From contig CACCRN010000005.1 in the NCBI GenBank assembly GCA_902548405.1, forward strand, positions 1 to 64,000: 64,000 nucleotides of DNA, in the 5' to 3' direction. Within the stretch, counting starts at the first letter, position 1. The number at the start of each line of letters is the position of its first letter. Under the pieces are notes generated by a model that was not told where the DNA came from, ran no database searches, and saw only the letters and a list, made by a program, of their open reading frames with translations. Below, piece by piece: positions 27,316-36,456 of the stretch. Made by a program: the position numbers and the translations under genes. The stretch is from an uncultured Pelagibacteraceae bacterium. Lineage in GTDB: Bacteria > Pseudomonadota > Alphaproteobacteria > Pelagibacterales > Pelagibacteraceae.

Positions 27316-27724
27316 ATTTTAAAATATAAGGCTCAAAGTTGTTTAAAACTATCTCAGGAATTTTTGTAGGTTTTCCGATTGTATTTACAAATACTAAATG
27401 TATTTTTGCATCCACAATTAATAAATCATCTCTGTAAATTGACTGATCCATTACAAAAGAGGTTTTTGACAAAGACGATATAAAAGATTTTATTGTTAAA
27501 TTATCTTCTAAGTATGCTGATTTTTTATATTCAATATTGCATGACTTAACGATTATTAAAGAATTAAACTCATCTTTAATTTTCAAATTACTTAAACCAA
27601 TAGCTAATAATGCTTCTGTTCTAGCTCTTTCAAAGTATTTTAAATAATTTGCGTAATAAACTACTCCTCCAGAGTCGGTATCTTCATAGTAAATTTTAAC
27701 ATTATGGCTAAAAGTTTTATGCAT
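27308..27724 (-). CDS. ybgC: YbgC-type acyl-CoA thioesterase
   Basis: This 138-residue hot-dog fold protein has the active-site motif YYEDTDSGGVVYYANYLKYFERART, here from about residue 12, with the catalytic aspartate. It is the usual partner of the Tol-Pal system or of phospholipid synthesis in proteobacteria, but no tol genes are in the window. Length is typical. The last bases overlap the convergent glycosylase gene. Confidence 0.88.
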   Translation of the reverse strand: MHKTFSHNVKIYYEDTDSGGVVYYANYLKYFERARTEALLAIGLSNLKIKDEFNSLIIVKSCNIEYKKSAYLEDNLTIKSFISSLSKTSFVMDQSIYRDDLLIVDAKIHLVFVNTIGKPTKIPEIVLNNFEPYILKSK

Positions 27725-27782
27725 TGTTCATTAATATCAAATAATGAGAAATTTTTATACAAACTAAGATATAATAACTACA

Positions 27783-27923
27783 ATGAATGTTTATATAATT
27801 TGGTTGATTGGAGTAATTTTATGGAATTTTGGTGTTCCTAATGCTACTCCAACAGAGGACGTAATTGTAGCAATCATACTGTCAGTCCTGAGTATGGGGC
27901 TAAAAAAATATACTAAACTTTAA
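27783..27923 (+). CDS. Small membrane protein, 46 residues, unknown
   Basis: An ATG at 27783 opens a 46-codon frame. It has a first hydrophobic stretch (VYIIWLIGVILWNFGVP), a short acidic turn (TPTEDV) and a second one (VIVAIILSVLSMGL) before a basic end (KKYTKL). It ends one base before the stop of the convergent DUF3047 gene, so the two exactly fill the space. A hairpin of two membrane helices is likely. No family name is known to me. Confidence 0.6.
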   Translation: MNVYIIWLIGVILWNFGVPNATPTEDVIVAIILSVLSMGLKKYTKL

Positions 27924-28574
27924 TTAATTTGCTGAAAAATAAATGTTTTGAAAATAAGCCACAGATTTCATTTTAGAATTATCTGTATCAGCCATAACTG
28001 CTAAACCATCTAATTCGTCTAAATCTAAATCGTGGAATTTCTTAAAATCTTCTTTTACATTTGATTTAACTGTTACCCATTCATCTAAATTAGTTTTGGT
28101 TGTGGCCATAACATTGTCTATAGATTTTTTTGTGTATGGACTTGGCCAACTTTGTCCAACATCATTGTTGCTTGAAAACACATAGTTAATTGCTCTATTT
28201 GATAATGGTGTTGCACCTGTTTTTTTAACAGCAAAAACTCTCGCCGCAAAATCATGCCCTTTTTTTGTGTCTTCCTTAATTCCAGACAAATCTTGCTCAA
28301 TTTTCCACGTAATATTTATAAAAGGTGTCTTGTTAAGATCAATTTTAACCTCTTTTCCAAGACCAGATGCTGCATTATCAGCAACCGCCTTTAAAAAATT
28401 TCCATTTTCATTTTTCCCAACAGTATAGCTAGTCTTATTTTTTGCCCCTCTTACTTTTCTGACAGTTAATTCTGAAAGTTCTGATTCTGTAAACTCAAAA
28501 ACTACAACTTCATTTGCAACAACTGAGCTGATAGAAATTAAAAAAATTGAAATGAGTTTAAAAAATATTTTCAT
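27924..28574 (-). CDS. DUF3047 family periplasmic protein
   Basis: This 216-residue protein has a signal peptide (residues 1-20, cleaved after SVVA or nearby). Features that match DUF3047 are the INITWKIEQDLSG strand, DFAARVFAVKK, an INYVFSSNNDVGQSWPSPYT block and the C-terminal LDGLAVMADTDNSKMKSVAYF. The fold is probably a carbohydrate-binding-like jelly roll. The function is unknown in the family. It is a single gene with its own leader. Confidence 0.75.
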   Translation of the reverse strand: MKIFFKLISIFLISISSVVANEVVVFEFTESELSELTVRKVRGAKNKTSYTVGKNENGNFLKAVADNAASGLGKEVKIDLNKTPFINITWKIEQDLSGIKEDTKKGHDFAARVFAVKKTGATPLSNRAINYVFSSNNDVGQSWPSPYTKKSIDNVMATTKTNLDEWVTVKSNVKEDFKKFHDLDLDELDGLAVMADTDNSKMKSVAYFQNIYFSAN

Positions 28575-28649
28575 AATTTAGGTTCTTAATACATTATTTA
28601 GACAATATTTAAACATGCAAAAATCAGATTTAACTTTTAAATAATTACT

Positions 28650-28772
28650 ATGAGAATAATTTCAATTTTTCTTCTTTTAATTTACTGGTCAATTATTATT
28701 CTGTCACCTATTATGGGCAATAATTCTATTAACAACCAAAATAATGATTTAAAAATTGTTTCTAGTCTTTGA
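28650..28772 (+). CDS. Possible 40-residue membrane-anchored peptide
   Basis: An ATG at 28650 opens a 40-codon frame: a hydrophobic segment (RIISIFLLLIYWSIIILSPI) followed by an asparagine-rich tail (GNNSINNQNNDL). It lies alone in the 200-bp gap between DUF3047 and the SDR gene and ends 2 bp before the SDR stop. It has the look of a small membrane-anchored or exported peptide, but only composition supports it. Confidence 0.35.
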   Translation: MRIISIFLLLIYWSIIILSPIMGNNSINNQNNDLKIVSSL

Positions 28773-28774
28773 GA

Positions 28775-29521
28775 TTAATAAGTAGATCTACCACCACTAA
28801 TATCAAATACTGCAGCTGTAGAAAAAGTATTCTCTTGCGAAGAAAGCCAACAAACTAGTGAGGTAAATTCATGTATTTCAAGAAATCTTCCTCTTGGTAC
28901 TTTTGAAAGCATTCTTTGCACATGTTCTTTGCTCATTTGATCCAAAATTCTAGTTTTTGCTCCAGCTGGTGTGACAGCGTTTACAGCAATATCTTTGTCA
29001 GCCAATTCTTTACCTAAGGCTTTAGTTAATCCAATTGCGCCAGCTTTTCCAGAGCTATATGCGCTTGCATTTGCATTACCATCTTTGCCTGCAACAGAAG
29101 CTACATTAACTATTCTGCCGTAATTGTTTTTAATCATATTTGGGACAATCGCTCGACAGCAATTAAAAGTGCCAATTAGATTTATTTGTACTATTTTGTT
29201 CCACATATCAACATCGTACTCCCAGAGAGGGCCAGTGGGACCAGTTATGCCTGCATTATTAATTAAAATATCTATATTTGTTTTTGAAGTAATTTTAGAA
29301 ACATTTTTTTCTACATCTTGATAATTTGAAATATCAACAACACTACTATATAAATTGGGATTTTTAACTTCATCAATTGCTGATTTAAGAAGTTTTTCGT
29401 CAATATCCCAAATAAAGACTTCAGCGCCTGATTCTAAAAATCTTTTTGCAACATCTAATCCAAAGCCTTGGGCACCACCAGTAACTATAGCTGTTCTATT
29501 TTTAAAGTCGAAATTGTGCAT
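28775..29521 (-). CDS. Short-chain dehydrogenase/reductase (FabG-like)
   Basis: This 248-residue NAD(P)-dependent oxidoreductase has the glycine-rich cofactor motif TGGAQGFG near residue 16 and an NNAG motif in ILINNAGITGP. The catalytic serine is in NVASVAG and the tyrosine-lysine pair in SAYSSGKAGAIG. The acidic residue after the second strand (IWDIDE) suggests NAD preference. It is the last gene of the TRAP/NCS1 operon, which argues for catabolism of the imported compound rather than fatty-acid synthesis. Confidence 0.9.
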   Translation of the reverse strand: MHNFDFKNRTAIVTGGAQGFGLDVAKRFLESGAEVFIWDIDEKLLKSAIDEVKNPNLYSSVVDISNYQDVEKNVSKITSKTNIDILINNAGITGPTGPLWEYDVDMWNKIVQINLIGTFNCCRAIVPNMIKNNYGRIVNVASVAGKDGNANASAYSSGKAGAIGLTKALGKELADKDIAVNAVTPAGAKTRILDQMSKEHVQRMLSKVPRGRFLEIHEFTSLVCWLSSQENTFSTAAVFDISGGRSTY

Positions 29522-29527
29522 TTTAAA

Positions 29528-30985
29528 TTATTTTTTTGCCAACAAGTAATACGTTATCCAGGCTACAAATGCACCAATTAACCACGCATAAGACTGTAAA
29601 AACATTAAACTTGTGTTCCAAATTGTTGATGCTGAAAAAATAAAACCTAGAAATACTGAGTAAACACCTTTGATATGCCACCCTCTTGAATAATAGTAAC
29701 TACTCTCTTTTTCTACTGAATACAAATCTTTGTTACTCAAGTTTTGTTTATTGATCAGATAATAGTCAGCAACTATTACTCCAAATAACGGTCCAAAAAA
29801 TGCACCAAATGTATCTATAAAAGATAAAATGCCAACTTGACTTAAAATTGTAAGCCAAAAAATAGCGACCAACAATCCTAGAAAAGAAATTATATAACTT
29901 GCACTTCTTAAAGATAATTTACTTGGAACAAAATTAATCAGCGAATATTGAGAAGGAATATAGTTAGCTACTAAGTTGGTAGATGCTGAAGCAATTACGA
30001 TAAAAAAAAGTACTAATGTAGTTATTTGAATATTGTCAAATTTGCCTATGATATCAGTAGGATTTGTAAAAATTCTGTCTATATCTGAAAATTTTTGATT
30101 TAGAAGTGCATCTGATCCAGCAACAATAAATATAGAGAAAAAAGAGAAAATAATTAAATTAATAAGCAAACTTAAATTCCCTTTACCCAACTCTTTAGTA
30201 TTTTTAACATTCCTAGAAATGTCCCCAAAACTAATTATTAATATTGAAAAATAAGCAAAGACAGTTCCTGCTACAGTTAAAAGTGGTAATAAATTATTAA
30301 GATCAAAAAAATTTTTGGTATTAAAAATATTTACAAAAGCTTTTGAAGTTAACTTAACATCACTTAAAAAAACAAGGAAGAAAAAAACAATAATTCCTAC
30401 ATAAACACTGATTGCTGAAAAATTTATTATTTTTTTATTATATTGAGCACCAATACTAAAGAAAAATGTTTGAAAAATAATTACAATTAAAATTGATGAC
30501 CAATCTATAATATTTAAACCAAAAAAATAAAAAATAAATATATCTTGTACTAACAATGACTCATCGATAGTGAAAAGTAATATTCTAATAAGATAAGTTA
30601 AAATTTTTGATAAAAAATAAGTTTGAATTCCAAATAAGAAAATTCCAACCAAGCTTCTGATTAATCCAAAAAATTTCGCTCCATTAAATCCTAAAGAAGA
30701 TCTCAACAAAACTACAAAAGGCAATCCAAATTTTTGTGAAGGTTTTCCTATAAAATTAGCAAATAAATAAACAAAAAATGAACCTAATAAAGTTCCTATT
30801 AAAACCACAAAGGTGTTTAGATTGTACATTATATAAAGTGAGGCAATTAGAGAAAAACCAATTACACTTTGTACATTAACTCCCCAGTAACAAAAAAGGT
30901 CTTTCCAATTCCAAGTTTTATAATTTGGATTTACCGAAACTAAATCCCAATTTGATAGGGAGTATTTAACTTTAGGTTGATTCAC
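29528..30985 (-). CDS. NCS1 family permease (nucleobase/hydantoin/allantoin type)
   Basis: This 485-residue protein has about 12 membrane helices. The N-terminal signature SNWDLVSVNPNYKTWNWKDLFCYWGV matches the NCS1 opening, where a conserved tryptophan and asparagine set precedes helix 1. A GKPSQKFGLPFVVLLRSSLGFNGA block follows, also typical of NCS1. Family members take up purines, pyrimidines, hydantoins, allantoin or thiamine with H+ or Na+; the substrate here cannot be read. It lies between the TRAP genes and the SDR with small gaps. Confidence 0.85.
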   Translation of the reverse strand: MNQPKVKYSLSNWDLVSVNPNYKTWNWKDLFCYWGVNVQSVIGFSLIASLYIMYNLNTFVVLIGTLLGSFFVYLFANFIGKPSQKFGLPFVVLLRSSLGFNGAKFFGLIRSLVGIFLFGIQTYFLSKILTYLIRILLFTIDESLLVQDIFIFYFFGLNIIDWSSILIVIIFQTFFFSIGAQYNKKIINFSAISVYVGIIVFFFLVFLSDVKLTSKAFVNIFNTKNFFDLNNLLPLLTVAGTVFAYFSILIISFGDISRNVKNTKELGKGNLSLLINLIIFSFFSIFIVAGSDALLNQKFSDIDRIFTNPTDIIGKFDNIQITTLVLFFIVIASASTNLVANYIPSQYSLINFVPSKLSLRSASYIISFLGLLVAIFWLTILSQVGILSFIDTFGAFFGPLFGVIVADYYLINKQNLSNKDLYSVEKESSYYYSRGWHIKGVYSVFLGFIFSASTIWNTSLMFLQSYAWLIGAFVAWITYYLLAKK

Positions 30986-31011
30986 TAGAGATTATTTTAA
31001 ACTAATAATTT

Positions 31012-32346
31012 CTACTGTCCATATAGGAGAGTTGGTAACCAAAGTGCAATTTTAGGAAATATTATAATTAAAACCAAACCAATTATTTGAAGCACCATAA
31101 ATTGCATCATTCCATAATAAATATCTTTTAAATCCCATTCAGGCACCACTCCTTTTAAGAAATACGCAGACAAAGCCACTGGTGGGGACAGCCAGGCGGT
31201 CTGGAGATTGACAGCAACTAATATTGCAAACCAAGTAAGATTAAAGCCAAGAGCTTCAATCAATGGTAAAATAATTGGCACAATAATCATTACGATTGGT
31301 ACCCACTCTAAAGGCCAACCTAATAAAAATATTGCAACCATTACAATCGCTAAAATTAAATATTTGTTCATTTCTAAACCTAACAAGAATTCAGTTAATA
31401 GAGTTGGAGTACCTAGTCTTGCAAAAACTGCACCAAAAAAATTTGATGCAGCAACTAAAACCATAATTAAAGCTGTTATCTCTAAAGTTTTAACAAGTGC
31501 TTCTTGAAGTTTTGAAAAAGTTAATTTTTTGTATGCTAAAGAAAGTAGTAAAGCTCCCATTGCACCACAACCAGCTGCTTCTGTTGGAGTTGCAAAACCA
31601 AAAAGTATGCTTCCTAATGCTGCAAACACTAAGGCTGCTGGTGGAACTAAACCTAAGAAGAATTCAATCCAAACTTCTTTCATACTAGCAGCTCTCATCT
31701 CTTCAGGTATTACAGGTCCCAATTTAGGATTGATCATACATCTTATTGTTGTGTATCCAGCGTATAAACTAGCTAGAAGAATTCCTGGAATTATAGCAGC
31801 CGCAAATAAATCAATAACTGGAATTTCCATAATTGGGCCCATAACAACAAGCATGATACTTGGAGGTATTAAAATTCCTAAAGTACCACCAGCTGTTATC
31901 GTTCCTGCAGCAAGTCTGACGTCATAGCCAGATCTATTCATTGATTTTGCAGCCATGATACCGAGTATGGTTACTGAAGCACCAACAATTCCTGTTGCTG
32001 CAGCAAAAATAACTGAAACAAAAAGAACAGCATAATATAACGCTCCTCTAACTCTTGCGAGCATCATTTGAAAAGATGAGAATAATCTTTCCATCAAACC
32101 TGCCTGCTCCATCATAATACCCATAAAGACAAAGAGCGGGACGGCGGCGAGGGTTTGTTCGGTCATAACCATTGAAAATTGGAGCGTCATTAAATAAAAG
32201 ACCAATTTTCCAAACCCTAAATATCCAAATACAAAACCTAAAAATATAAGTGTAAATGAAATAGGAAACCCTACGAAAATTGCAAAAAGCATTACTCCAA
32301 CCAGAATAAAACCTAAATATGCTGGATCTATAAATTCAGCTAACAT
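31012..32346 (-). CDS. dctM: TRAP transporter large permease (DctM type)
   Basis: This 444-residue membrane protein has about 12 helices. Family motifs include the GFPISFTLIFLG stretch, the repeated TIL-GILIPPSIMLVVMG block and FATPTEAAGCGAMGA. It carries solute across the inner membrane using the sodium gradient, together with the small permease just upstream and the binding protein. The start overlaps the dctQ stop by one base. Confidence 0.95.
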   Translation of the reverse strand: MLAEFIDPAYLGFILVGVMLFAIFVGFPISFTLIFLGFVFGYLGFGKLVFYLMTLQFSMVMTEQTLAAVPLFVFMGIMMEQAGLMERLFSSFQMMLARVRGALYYAVLFVSVIFAAATGIVGASVTILGIMAAKSMNRSGYDVRLAAGTITAGGTLGILIPPSIMLVVMGPIMEIPVIDLFAAAIIPGILLASLYAGYTTIRCMINPKLGPVIPEEMRAASMKEVWIEFFLGLVPPAALVFAALGSILFGFATPTEAAGCGAMGALLLSLAYKKLTFSKLQEALVKTLEITALIMVLVAASNFFGAVFARLGTPTLLTEFLLGLEMNKYLILAIVMVAIFLLGWPLEWVPIVMIIVPIILPLIEALGFNLTWFAILVAVNLQTAWLSPPVALSAYFLKGVVPEWDLKDIYYGMMQFMVLQIIGLVLIIIFPKIALWLPTLLYGQ

Positions 32347-32960
32347 TATTCATCTTCTCCTGGCCATTTTCCTCTAGTAGCAGCCCAATAACTTTTTAAT
32401 AATTCTGAAATACCTTGGATTAATAAAAATACGATACCAACCAATAAACAACTCTTAATCGGCCACATATAAGGCATCCAAGTAGTATCCATTCCTCTTT
32501 CACCTCTTTGAATAGATTCACCTACATAACCAATTGTCATATAAAGAAAGACAATTAGTCCTGGAAAATAAAATAAAATATATAACCAAAAATCAATCGT
32601 CCCTTGGTTTTTTGTTTTGAAATTTCTGTATAAAAAATCTGCTCTTATATGAACACCTTTTGAAAGCGCATAACCTGCGCCTAACATGAATAGTGCACCG
32701 TATAAAAATCGACTTATGTCATAAGCCCAAATTGTAGGTGCATGAAAAAGTTTTCTCGCTAAAACTTCGTAAGTCATAGCAAAAATAAGTGGCATCAGTA
32801 TCCAACAAACAACATTACCTATCCATTTACTAAATTTATCAATATTTATAATTGAGCTTGCCATCCATGATGGCATGTCGTTTGGCATCTTTCCTGAACC
32901 ACCTCGCCTCTCGGCTATCATTTCATCTGATATATCTAGTTTAGTTGGTTCTTCAGCCAT
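32346..32960 (-). CDS. dctQ: TRAP transporter small permease (DctQ type)
   Basis: This 204-residue protein has four predicted membrane helices. The pattern of a long N-terminal soluble stretch (about 35 residues), then FAMTYEVLARKLFHAPTIWAYDISRF and GVHIRADFLYRNF, fits DctQ. The long version of the small permease is typical of the mannitol/chloroaromatic-type TRAP group. It is separated from dctP by a hairpin terminator, so it is probably expressed at a lower level. Confidence 0.92.
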   Translation of the reverse strand: MAEEPTKLDISDEMIAERRGGSGKMPNDMPSWMASSIINIDKFSKWIGNVVCWILMPLIFAMTYEVLARKLFHAPTIWAYDISRFLYGALFMLGAGYALSKGVHIRADFLYRNFKTKNQGTIDFWLYILFYFPGLIVFLYMTIGYVGESIQRGERGMDTTWMPYMWPIKSCLLVGIVFLLIQGISELLKSYWAATRGKWPGEDE

Positions 32961-32980
32961 AAAAATTTTGTTAGAAAAAC

Positions 32981-33006
32981 TAGAGCGGACAATTAAGTCC
33001 GCTCTA
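32981..33006 (-). terminator. Hairpin with T run between dctP and dctQ
   Basis: A 10-bp perfect stem TAGAGCGGAC/GTCCGCTCTA with a 6-base loop is followed on the minus strand by GTTTTTC. This looks like an intrinsic terminator 26 bp after the dctP stop. Because dctQ and dctM continue 20 bp further on the same strand, it probably acts as a partial terminator that sets the ratio of binding protein to permease. Confidence 0.75.
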
Positions 33007-33032
33007 ATTTGAATTATAGATTAATTATTGGA

Positions 33033-34127
33033 TTACTTTAATGTTGCTGCGTGAGCCATTCCTAGCTTCGCATTAGACATTTGCGCACCACTCCAGAAAG
33101 GAACTGCTATATCAGCAAATTCTTTCATAGAGTCCCATACTTCTGCAAAGAATGCATTGTTTGCAGCGTTTGTTTCCAAACTTTTCTTAGCTGCAGCCAT
33201 GTATTCTGTGAAGTAATCAGAAGGTGTGTCCTCTAATTTAACTCCATGAACTTCAGTAAGCTCTCTTAAAGCTTTACCATTTTCATAGATTCTGTAACTT
33301 AAAGATTTAGCTAATGAAGCATTAGCTGCAACTTCAAGAGACTTCTTCTCATGATCGCTCATAGCGTTATAAGTTTTTCCAGTAATATAAAAGTCAGCAT
33401 TTACGACTACTTGGTGTAGACCTTGTAGGTAGTAGTGCTTTAATACTTTTTGGAAACCAAACGTTAAATCTGGTTTTGGACAACACCATTCAGCAGCATC
33501 AATTGTTCCTGCTTCTAAAGCTGGTAGAATATCTCCACCACCCATAGCTACAGATGCGATACCGATGTCTTTATATGTTTGTCCTGGAATTCCTGGAGGA
33601 GTTCTAAACTTATATTTTCTAAAGTCAGCCATGTCTTTGATAGGTTTTGGAAACCAACCTAAAGCTTCTGGTCCAACTGGTTGAATCATAAATCCTTTGA
33701 TGTCTCTTCCCATTTCTTTCCATAGTCTGTCGTATAACTCTTTTCCACCGCCATACTGGAACCATGATAAGAATGCAATGTTGTCAATACCAACACCACC
33801 ACCAGCTACTGGAGAACCGAATAGCATAGCTGCAGGATGGTCACCTGACCAATAGTGAGTCCATGCGAAACCACAATCGATTAGGCCTTTGTCAACTGCA
33901 TCTAAAGTTTCTTTCACACCAACAACAGCTCCAGCTGGCATAATTTCAAACTTAAGAGATCCACCAGTTAACGCTGTTACTGTGTCAGTAAAATCCTTTA
34001 ACATCTTAACTTCATCAGCTTTTGTGTTAAGAACTGTCTGACATTTTAGTGTTTTTGCAGCATTAGCGTTTGAAATAAATCCAAACACCATTGCAACTGC
34101 AAATAACATTGAAATGATTTTTTTCAT
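33033..34127 (-). CDS. dctP: TRAP transporter substrate-binding protein (DctP family)
   Basis: This 364-residue periplasmic binding protein has a signal peptide in residues 1-23 (cleavage after NANA). The DctP fold is shown by GVKETLDAVDKGLIDCGFAW, PVGPEALGWFPKPI and the GGGDILPALEAGTIDAAEW region with the arginine in FRKYKFRTPPG that binds the carboxylate. It resembles the long DctP group that binds keto acids and similar carboxylates. The exact ligand is unknown. A strong Shine-Dalgarno (AGAGGG) precedes the ATG, in line with high expression. It is the first gene of the operon. Confidence 0.93.
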   Translation of the reverse strand: MKKIISMLFAVAMVFGFISNANAAKTLKCQTVLNTKADEVKMLKDFTDTVTALTGGSLKFEIMPAGAVVGVKETLDAVDKGLIDCGFAWTHYWSGDHPAAMLFGSPVAGGGVGIDNIAFLSWFQYGGGKELYDRLWKEMGRDIKGFMIQPVGPEALGWFPKPIKDMADFRKYKFRTPPGIPGQTYKDIGIASVAMGGGDILPALEAGTIDAAEWCCPKPDLTFGFQKVLKHYYLQGLHQVVVNADFYITGKTYNAMSDHEKKSLEVAANASLAKSLSYRIYENGKALRELTEVHGVKLEDTPSDYFTEYMAAAKKSLETNAANNAFFAEVWDSMKEFADIAVPFWSGAQMSNAKLGMAHAATLK

Positions 34128-34267
34128 TTGTTTCCCTCTCTTTATTTTTAAATCCGAAACTGTGTCAAAGAATGTAAACTAAAACAAGTGTTAATATTGG
34201 TATATTTTAAAATTTTTAACAGATTTGTTAGAAATATAATTTTTTTAATTTATAAGAGTTCTAATTT

Positions 34268-35863
34268 ATGAATAATTTTGATTTCATTATACTAGGAGCT
34301 GGATCAGCGGGCTGTGTTTTAGCAAATAGGCTATCAGAAAATCCTTCACACAAAGTTCTTTTGATTGAGGCTGGAGGTAGAGATAATTATCCATGGATCC
34401 ATATTCCAGTTGGTTATTTTAAAACAATGCACAACCCTAATACTGACTGGTGCTACAAGACAGAACCAGATGAAAGCATGAATAATATTTCAATACGTTA
34501 TCCCCGTGGAAAAACTTTAGGAGGAAGCTCTTCTATCAATGGACTTTTATATATCCGAGGACAACACAGAGATTATGATATTTGGAGACAGCTTGGAAAT
34601 ACTGGCTGGGGTTGGGATGATGTTCTGCCCTATTTTATGAAAGCAGAAAATCAAGAAAGAGGCAAAAGTGAATATCATGGAGTTGGTGGACCTCTCTCTG
34701 TCTCAGATCAAAGAATACATCTTCCTCTATTAGATGAGTTTCAGAACGCTGCTGAGGAATTTGGTGTACCAAAAACAAAAGATTTTAATACAGGAGACAA
34801 TCATGGCTGTGGTTATTTTCAAGTAACAGAAAAAGATGGATTTAGATGCAGTACTGCTGTTGGTTATCTAAACCCTGTTAAGCATAGAAAAAATTTAACA
34901 ATTATTACTCACGCTCATGTTAAAAAAATAAACTTTGAAAATAAAAAGGCAAAATCAGTTGAGTATTGGCAAGATAATGAATTGAAAACAGCTGAAGCAA
35001 ATAGAGAAGTTATAGTTTCTTCTGGTGCAATCGGTTCTCCTCAAATATTGCAAGTGTCAGGAATTGGAAATCCAGAAAAACTAAAAAATTTAGGAATTGA
35101 TATGGTTCATAATTTAAATGGTGTAGGTGAAAATCTACACGATCACTTAATGTTAAGACCTATTTATAAAATTAACGGTTTAAAATCTCTTAACAAAAAA
35201 ATTAATAGCTTGTTTGGAAATTTGCTTATCGGATTAGAGTATGTTTTTAAAAGAAGTGGTCCAATGACTATGGGAGCAAGTCAGCTTTGTATGTTTGCAA
35301 AAAGTGATCCTTCTTTAGAATTACCAGATTTACAATGGCACGTTCAGCCAATGAGTATGGATACTTTGGGAGCTACAAAAAATCATGATTTTCACGCGTT
35401 TACTCCAACTGTTTCAAATATAAGACCTACAAGTAGAGGTCACGTAAGTATTATTGATAAAGATTCACGCGTTTACGCAAAAATAAAACAAAATTACCTG
35501 TCAACTGATCACGATAGAATGATTGCTGCCAAAGGATTAAAATTGACAAGAAAAATTATAATGGAATCTGAAACTTTTAAGAAATATACACCTGAGGAAT
35601 ATAGACCAGGTATTCATATTAATGATGACGAGGAATTAGTAAAAGAAGCATCAAATTTTGCCCAAACAATTTTTCATCCTGTTGGTACATGCAAAATGGG
35701 TCAAGATGAGATGTCAGTAGTTGATGAAAAATTAAAAGTAAGAGGAATAGAAAATCTTAGAGTTATTGATGCATCAATAATGCCTAACATTACTTCAGGA
35801 AATACTAATGCGCCTACGATTATGATTGCAGAAAAAGGTGCTGACATGATACTACAACAATAA
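34268..35863 (+). CDS. GMC family FAD-dependent oxidoreductase (choline-dehydrogenase-like)
   Basis: This 531-residue flavoprotein has the N-terminal FAD motif DFIILGAGSAGCVLANRL and the GMC signature block PRGKTLGGSSSINGLLYIRG. The second signature GAIGSPQILQVSGIG follows, and the C-terminal histidine/asparagine pair lies in FHPVGTCKMG and NTNAPTIMIAEKGA. Family members oxidise alcohols such as choline, other polyols or aromatic alcohols with a flavin. Its divergent start faces dctP across a 140-bp gap, suggesting linked control with the TRAP operon. It shares one base with the next gene. Confidence 0.92.
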   Translation: MNNFDFIILGAGSAGCVLANRLSENPSHKVLLIEAGGRDNYPWIHIPVGYFKTMHNPNTDWCYKTEPDESMNNISIRYPRGKTLGGSSSINGLLYIRGQHRDYDIWRQLGNTGWGWDDVLPYFMKAENQERGKSEYHGVGGPLSVSDQRIHLPLLDEFQNAAEEFGVPKTKDFNTGDNHGCGYFQVTEKDGFRCSTAVGYLNPVKHRKNLTIITHAHVKKINFENKKAKSVEYWQDNELKTAEANREVIVSSGAIGSPQILQVSGIGNPEKLKNLGIDMVHNLNGVGENLHDHLMLRPIYKINGLKSLNKKINSLFGNLLIGLEYVFKRSGPMTMGASQLCMFAKSDPSLELPDLQWHVQPMSMDTLGATKNHDFHAFTPTVSNIRPTSRGHVSIIDKDSRVYAKIKQNYLSTDHDRMIAAKGLKLTRKIIMESETFKKYTPEEYRPGIHINDDEELVKEASNFAQTIFHPVGTCKMGQDEMSVVDEKLKVRGIENLRVIDASIMPNITSGNTNAPTIMIAEKGADMILQQ

Positions 35864-36456
35864 TGTTTGCAGAATTTTTTACTCCCGAACAAATTGCTAT
35901 TTTAACACAAATAATTTTTATTGATTTAGTGTTAGCTGGTGACAATGCCATTATAATTGGAATGGTAGCCTCAAAATTTCCAGTTGAACAAAGGAAGAAA
36001 GTTATATTTTGGGGAATTGGTGGTGCAGTAATATTACGGATAATATTAACGTTACTAACAGCTTATTTGTTACAAATTACAGGACTAAGGCTTATTGGGG
36101 GAATTTTACTGCTTTATATTGTTTACAAACTTTATGTTGATGTAATCAAAGGCTCAGATTCAGAGGAAGATATAAAAGTAGACAACTCAAGTTTTTTAAA
36201 AGCAATTTGGACTGTTTTACTTGCTGATTTTACAATGAGTTTAGATAATGTTTTAGGTGTTGCTGGTGCTGCAGGTGATCATTATGGATTACTTGTATTT
36301 GGATTGGTTCTATCGATTGTTTTAATGGCAACTGCTGCAACATTAATTTCTGGATGGATAAAAAAATACAAATGGATTGCATGGGTTGGGTTATTAGCAA
36401 TTTTAATAGTAGCTGTTGATTTGATTTATACAGATATTAAAATAATATTCTTTTAA
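35863..36456 (+). CDS. TerC/YjbE family membrane protein
   Basis: This 197-residue protein has about seven hydrophobic helices. The TerC-family motifs are visible: DLVLAGDNAIIIGMVAS near residue 20 and the mirrored DFTMSLDNVLGVAGAA near 120, each with conserved aspartate and asparagine inside the membrane. Members have been tied to metal (manganese) efflux and membrane-protein metalation. It starts on the last base of the GMC gene stop and shares one base with the SDR gene. Confidence 0.88.
   Translation: MFAEFFTPEQIAILTQIIFIDLVLAGDNAIIIGMVASKFPVEQRKKVIFWGIGGAVILRIILTLLTAYLLQITGLRLIGGILLLYIVYKLYVDVIKGSDSEEDIKVDNSSFLKAIWTVLLADFTMSLDNVLGVAGAAGDHYGLLVFGLVLSIVLMATAATLISGWIKKYKWIAWVGLLAILIVAVDLIYTDIKIIFF

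Noticed and set aside
34128-34267. Riboswitch or ncRNA between dctP and the GMC gene
   Set aside because: The gap is A+T-rich without stable stems; only a Shine-Dalgarno for dctP is convincing, and promoter boxes were ambiguous.
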